Assembly (NCBI GenBank): GCA_947167745.1
Contig: CAMVJE010000034.1
Location: 1 to 14,838, forward strand
Length of the DNA: 14,838 nucleotides
Source: an uncultured Treponema sp.
GTDB taxonomy: Bacteria; Spirochaetota; Spirochaetia; Treponematales; Treponemataceae
Direction: 5' to 3'
Positions 12,515 through 14,838 of this stretch are shown here, piece after piece; position 1 is the first letter of the stretch; every line of letters starts with the position of its first letter. The notes below the pieces were generated by a model. It made no database searches. It had not been told where the DNA came from and saw only the letters and a list, made by a program, of their open reading frames with translations. Both the position numbers and the translations under genes were made by a program.

Positions 12515-13507
12515 ATGAAAATAACGGTTCTTGACGGGCACGGTCTCAATCCTGGTGATCTTTCTTGGGATGAAGTAAAGGCTCTTGCAAGTGAATTTAC
12601 ATTATATGATCGTTCTCCTCAAGAACTCGTTGCCGAACGAATCGGTAACAGCGAAATAATTCTTTTAAATAAAGTCCGAATAACAAGCGAAATAATCGAA
12701 AAATGTCCCAAACTTCGTTATATCGGTGTGCTTGCTACAGGCTACAATGTGGTTGATTTAAAAGCTTGCCGTGAGCACAATATCATCGTTACAAATATTC
12801 CTTCTTACAGTACAAATGCTGTTGCCCAGCATGTCTTTGCGTTTATCCTTCATTTTGCAAATCTTGTCGCAGAACATTCATCTTCTGTGCACGATGGAAA
12901 ATGGATTTCCAATCCCGATTTCTGCTATTGGCTTTCTCCGCTCACAGAACTTTCAGGTAAAACATTAGGTATTTTTGGTTTTGGTCATATCGGTCAGAAG
13001 GTCGCAGAAATTGCACTTGCTTTTGGTATGAAAGTAATCGTATGCGCCCATTCTGAAGACTCTTTCAAAAAAGGATTGTCATGTCTTGCCCTCCCTTCAT
13101 CAAAAATCTCAGAGATTTCTTCTGTTTCACTTGAAGACTTATTCAGGAAATCGGATTTTCTTTCCCTTCATGCCCCCCTTACTCCAGAAACAATGGAGCT
13201 GGTTAATGAAAATACTCTTTCTCTTATGAAACCTTCCGCAATTCTCATAAACACTGCTCGTGGCGGCATGATTAACGAAAAAGATGTAAGGGCTGCTCTT
13301 GATTCAAAAAAAATAGCGGGCTATGCCACAGATGTACTTTTGGAAGAGCCTATGAATAAGGATAATCCCCTTTACAAGGCTCCCAACTGCCTTATTACGC
13401 CCCATTTGGCTTGGGCTCCAAAAGAAACCAGGCTTCGCTTGCTTGACGTCGCAATCGGGAATATCAAAGCATTCGTGGCAGGAAAGCCAGTTAATGTAGT
13501 AAATTAA
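12515..13507 (+). CDS. D-2-hydroxyacid dehydrogenase, glycerate dehydrogenase-like
   Basis: This cytoplasmic oxidoreductase interconverts a 2-oxoacid and a D-2-hydroxyacid. The 330 residues have the split catalytic domain, with VLATGYNVVD at 72-81, and the nucleotide loop GFGHIG at 155-160. The catalytic triad is Arg249 (INTARGG), Glu278 (LLEEP) and His297 (TPHLAW). The TPHLAWAPKETR ending and FCYWLSPLTELSGKTLGI segment resemble hydroxypyruvate/glycerate dehydrogenases, but substrate cannot be read from sequence. The Asp that usually ends the second nucleotide-binding strand and selects NAD is replaced (CAHS at 177-180), so NADP use is possible. Residues about 182-206 form a longer loop than usual. 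No ribosome binding site is clear before ATG 12515; with an 11-base gap it is probably coupled to the HMA-like gene. Confidence 0.92.
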   Translation: MKITVLDGHGLNPGDLSWDEVKALASEFTLYDRSPQELVAERIGNSEIILLNKVRITSEIIEKCPKLRYIGVLATGYNVVDLKACREHNIIVTNIPSYSTNAVAQHVFAFILHFANLVAEHSSSVHDGKWISNPDFCYWLSPLTELSGKTLGIFGFGHIGQKVAEIALAFGMKVIVCAHSEDSFKKGLSCLALPSSKISEISSVSLEDLFRKSDFLSLHAPLTPETMELVNENTLSLMKPSAILINTARGGMINEKDVRAALDSKKIAGYATDVLLEEPMNKDNPLYKAPNCLITPHLAWAPKETRLRLLDVAIGNIKAFVAGKPVNVVN

Positions 13508-13553
13508 AGATGCTGATTTTTTCGGCACGACATTTATAAAGAGGTATAAAAAA

Positions 13554-14838
13554 ATGGGAAAAACTATCGCCCAAAAGATTTTTGAGTCACATTTGGTTGA
13601 CACTCCTTTTCCAGGAACTTATGTTCTAAAACTTGATCGTGTTTTCTGTCACGAAATCACGACACCTGTTGCAATCAACGATTTGGTTGAGCGTGGCAAG
13701 GACAGGGTTTTTGACCCGACAAAAATCAAGGCCGTAATCGACCATGTAACTCCTTCAAAAGACAGCAAGACTGCAACTCAGTCAAAGATTTTGCGTGATT
13801 GGGCTCGCCGAAACAATATCAAGGACTTCTTTGATATCGGAGCAAACGGCGTATGCCATGCCATTTTCCCGGAAAAAGGTTTTGTCCGCCCGGGCTACAC
13901 TGTAATCATGGGTGACAGCCACACTTGTACGCACGGAGCATTCGGTGCTTTTGCCGCTGGTGTCGGAACAACTGACCTTGAGGTCGGAATCCTTAAGGGC
14001 GTTTGCTCATTCCGAGAGCCAAAATCAATCAAATTCATTTTGAATGGTAAACTTAAGGAAGGCGTTTACGCAAAAGACGTTATCCTTCACCTTATCGGAA
14101 AAATCGGCGTTAACGGTGCAACAAACTGCGTAATCGAGTTCACAGGCCCAGTCGTTGACAACATGGATATGGAAGAGCGAATGACTCTTTGTAACATGGC
14201 AATCGAAGCAGGCGGCACAAGCGGAATCTGTTTCCCGGATGCAAAGACTGTCGATTATCTCTGGGAATTCATCAAAGACGAGTACAAATCAAAGGAAGAT
14301 GCAATCGCTGATTACGCAAAATGGCGTGACGATGACGATGCTGTTTACGAAAAAGTAATCACAGAGGATCTGTCAAACCTGGAGCCTGTCTGCACTATCA
14401 ACTACAAGCCAGACCAGATTAAGAAAATCTCTGAGATGAAAGGCACAAAGGTTGACCAGGTTTACATCGGTTCATGCACTAACGGCCGAATCTCTGACCT
14501 CCGCATTGCCGCAAAAGTCCTCAAAGGACACAAACTTGCAGACGGTGTTCGAGGTATCGTTTCGCCTGCTACACCGAAAATCTACAAGATGGCTGTGGAC
14601 GAGGGAATCATCGATATTTTCCTTGATGCAGGATTCTGCGTAACTAACCCGACTTGCGGCGCTTGCTTGGGTATGTCAAACGGCGTTCTCGCTGAGGGCG
14701 AAGTCTGTGCCTCAACCACAAACCGCAACTTCAACGGTCGAATGGGTAAAGGCGGCATGGTTCACTTGATGAGCCCTGCTTCGGCTGCGGCAACGGCAAT
14801 TACCGGAACTATCGCAAATTCTGAACTTTACAAAGGCT
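13554..14838 (+). CDS. leuC: 3-isopropylmalate dehydratase large subunit (partial, 3' end outside window)
   Basis: LeuC, with a small LeuD subunit, isomerises 2-isopropylmalate to 3-isopropylmalate in leucine synthesis using a 4Fe-4S cluster. The 428 codons in the window appear nearly complete and no stop is reached. Cluster ligands are Cys308 (IGSCTNGR), Cys368 and Cys371 (NPTCGACLG). GDSHTCTHGAFGAFAAGVG at 120-138, VTPSKD at 65-70 and GRMGKGG near the end are typical of the short, archaeal-type LeuC/homoaconitase group, so a related hydro-lyase is the main alternative. Around 277-290 the usual EP...PHxP stretch reads EPVCTINYKPDQIK, an unusual variant. GAGG at 13541-13544 precedes ATG 13554. 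Ile codons are about 28 ATC to 8 ATT with no ATA, suggesting strong expression. leuD would be expected just downstream. Confidence 0.88.
   Translation, partial: MGKTIAQKIFESHLVDTPFPGTYVLKLDRVFCHEITTPVAINDLVERGKDRVFDPTKIKAVIDHVTPSKDSKTATQSKILRDWARRNNIKDFFDIGANGVCHAIFPEKGFVRPGYTVIMGDSHTCTHGAFGAFAAGVGTTDLEVGILKGVCSFREPKSIKFILNGKLKEGVYAKDVILHLIGKIGVNGATNCVIEFTGPVVDNMDMEERMTLCNMAIEAGGTSGICFPDAKTVDYLWEFIKDEYKSKEDAIADYAKWRDDDDAVYEKVITEDLSNLEPVCTINYKPDQIKKISEMKGTKVDQVYIGSCTNGRISDLRIAAKVLKGHKLADGVRGIVSPATPKIYKMAVDEGIIDIFLDAGFCVTNPTCGACLGMSNGVLAEGEVCASTTNRNFNGRMGKGGMVHLMSPASAAATAITGTIANSELYKG

Noticed and set aside
13513..13540. CTGATT / TATAAA as a leuC promoter
   Set aside because: The -35 match is poor, and a start near 13547 would remove the GAGG ribosome binding site at 13541-13544.

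Overview
The window looks like a chromosomal segment of a spirochaete of the genus Treponema, probably a free-living gut or rumen type rather than a host-restricted pathogen. From memory, the gene order rpsB-tsf-frr-uppS-cdsA-dxr-rseP is the treponemal arrangement (it is seen in T. pallidum and T. denticola). The leuC gene at the right end implies branched-chain amino acid synthesis, which T. pallidum lacks. All recognised genes are on the plus strand and packing is tight. No tRNA, rRNA, transposase, phage gene or CRISPR array was seen.

Region 1 (1-5541) is a translation and envelope block: the tail of ribosomal protein S2, EF-Ts and a clear terminator; then, after a 177-base spacer holding a compact multi-hairpin element, ribosome recycling factor, undecaprenyl diphosphate synthase, CDP-diglyceride synthase, DXP reductoisomerase and the site-2 protease RseP. 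Isoprenoid precursors from Dxr feed UppS, CdsA supplies phospholipid precursors, and RseP acts in the membrane. A second intergenic repeat with interleaved inverted arms sits between dxr and rseP.

Region 2 (5531-9494) holds two exported repeat proteins of unknown function, a beta-propeller protein overlapping rseP by 11 bases and a periplasmic ankyrin protein, followed by the 16S rRNA methyltransferase gene rsmD.

Region 3 (9536-12213) starts at a promoter and encodes a small TPR-like protein with a TTG start, a 384-residue TPR protein built from two-repeat modules, and the radical-SAM RNA methyltransferase RlmN.

Region 4 (12235-14838) starts at a near-consensus promoter. It carries a 69-residue heavy-metal-associated-like domain that lacks the metal-binding cysteines, a D-2-hydroxyacid dehydrogenase, and most of leuC (3-isopropylmalate dehydratase large subunit), which runs off the end with a codon bias typical of strong expression.

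No defence or mobile system is evident. The most interesting material is the two intergenic repeat elements (1014-1109 and 4341-4404), the exported propeller/ankyrin pair next to rseP, and the cysteine-less HMA-like protein.
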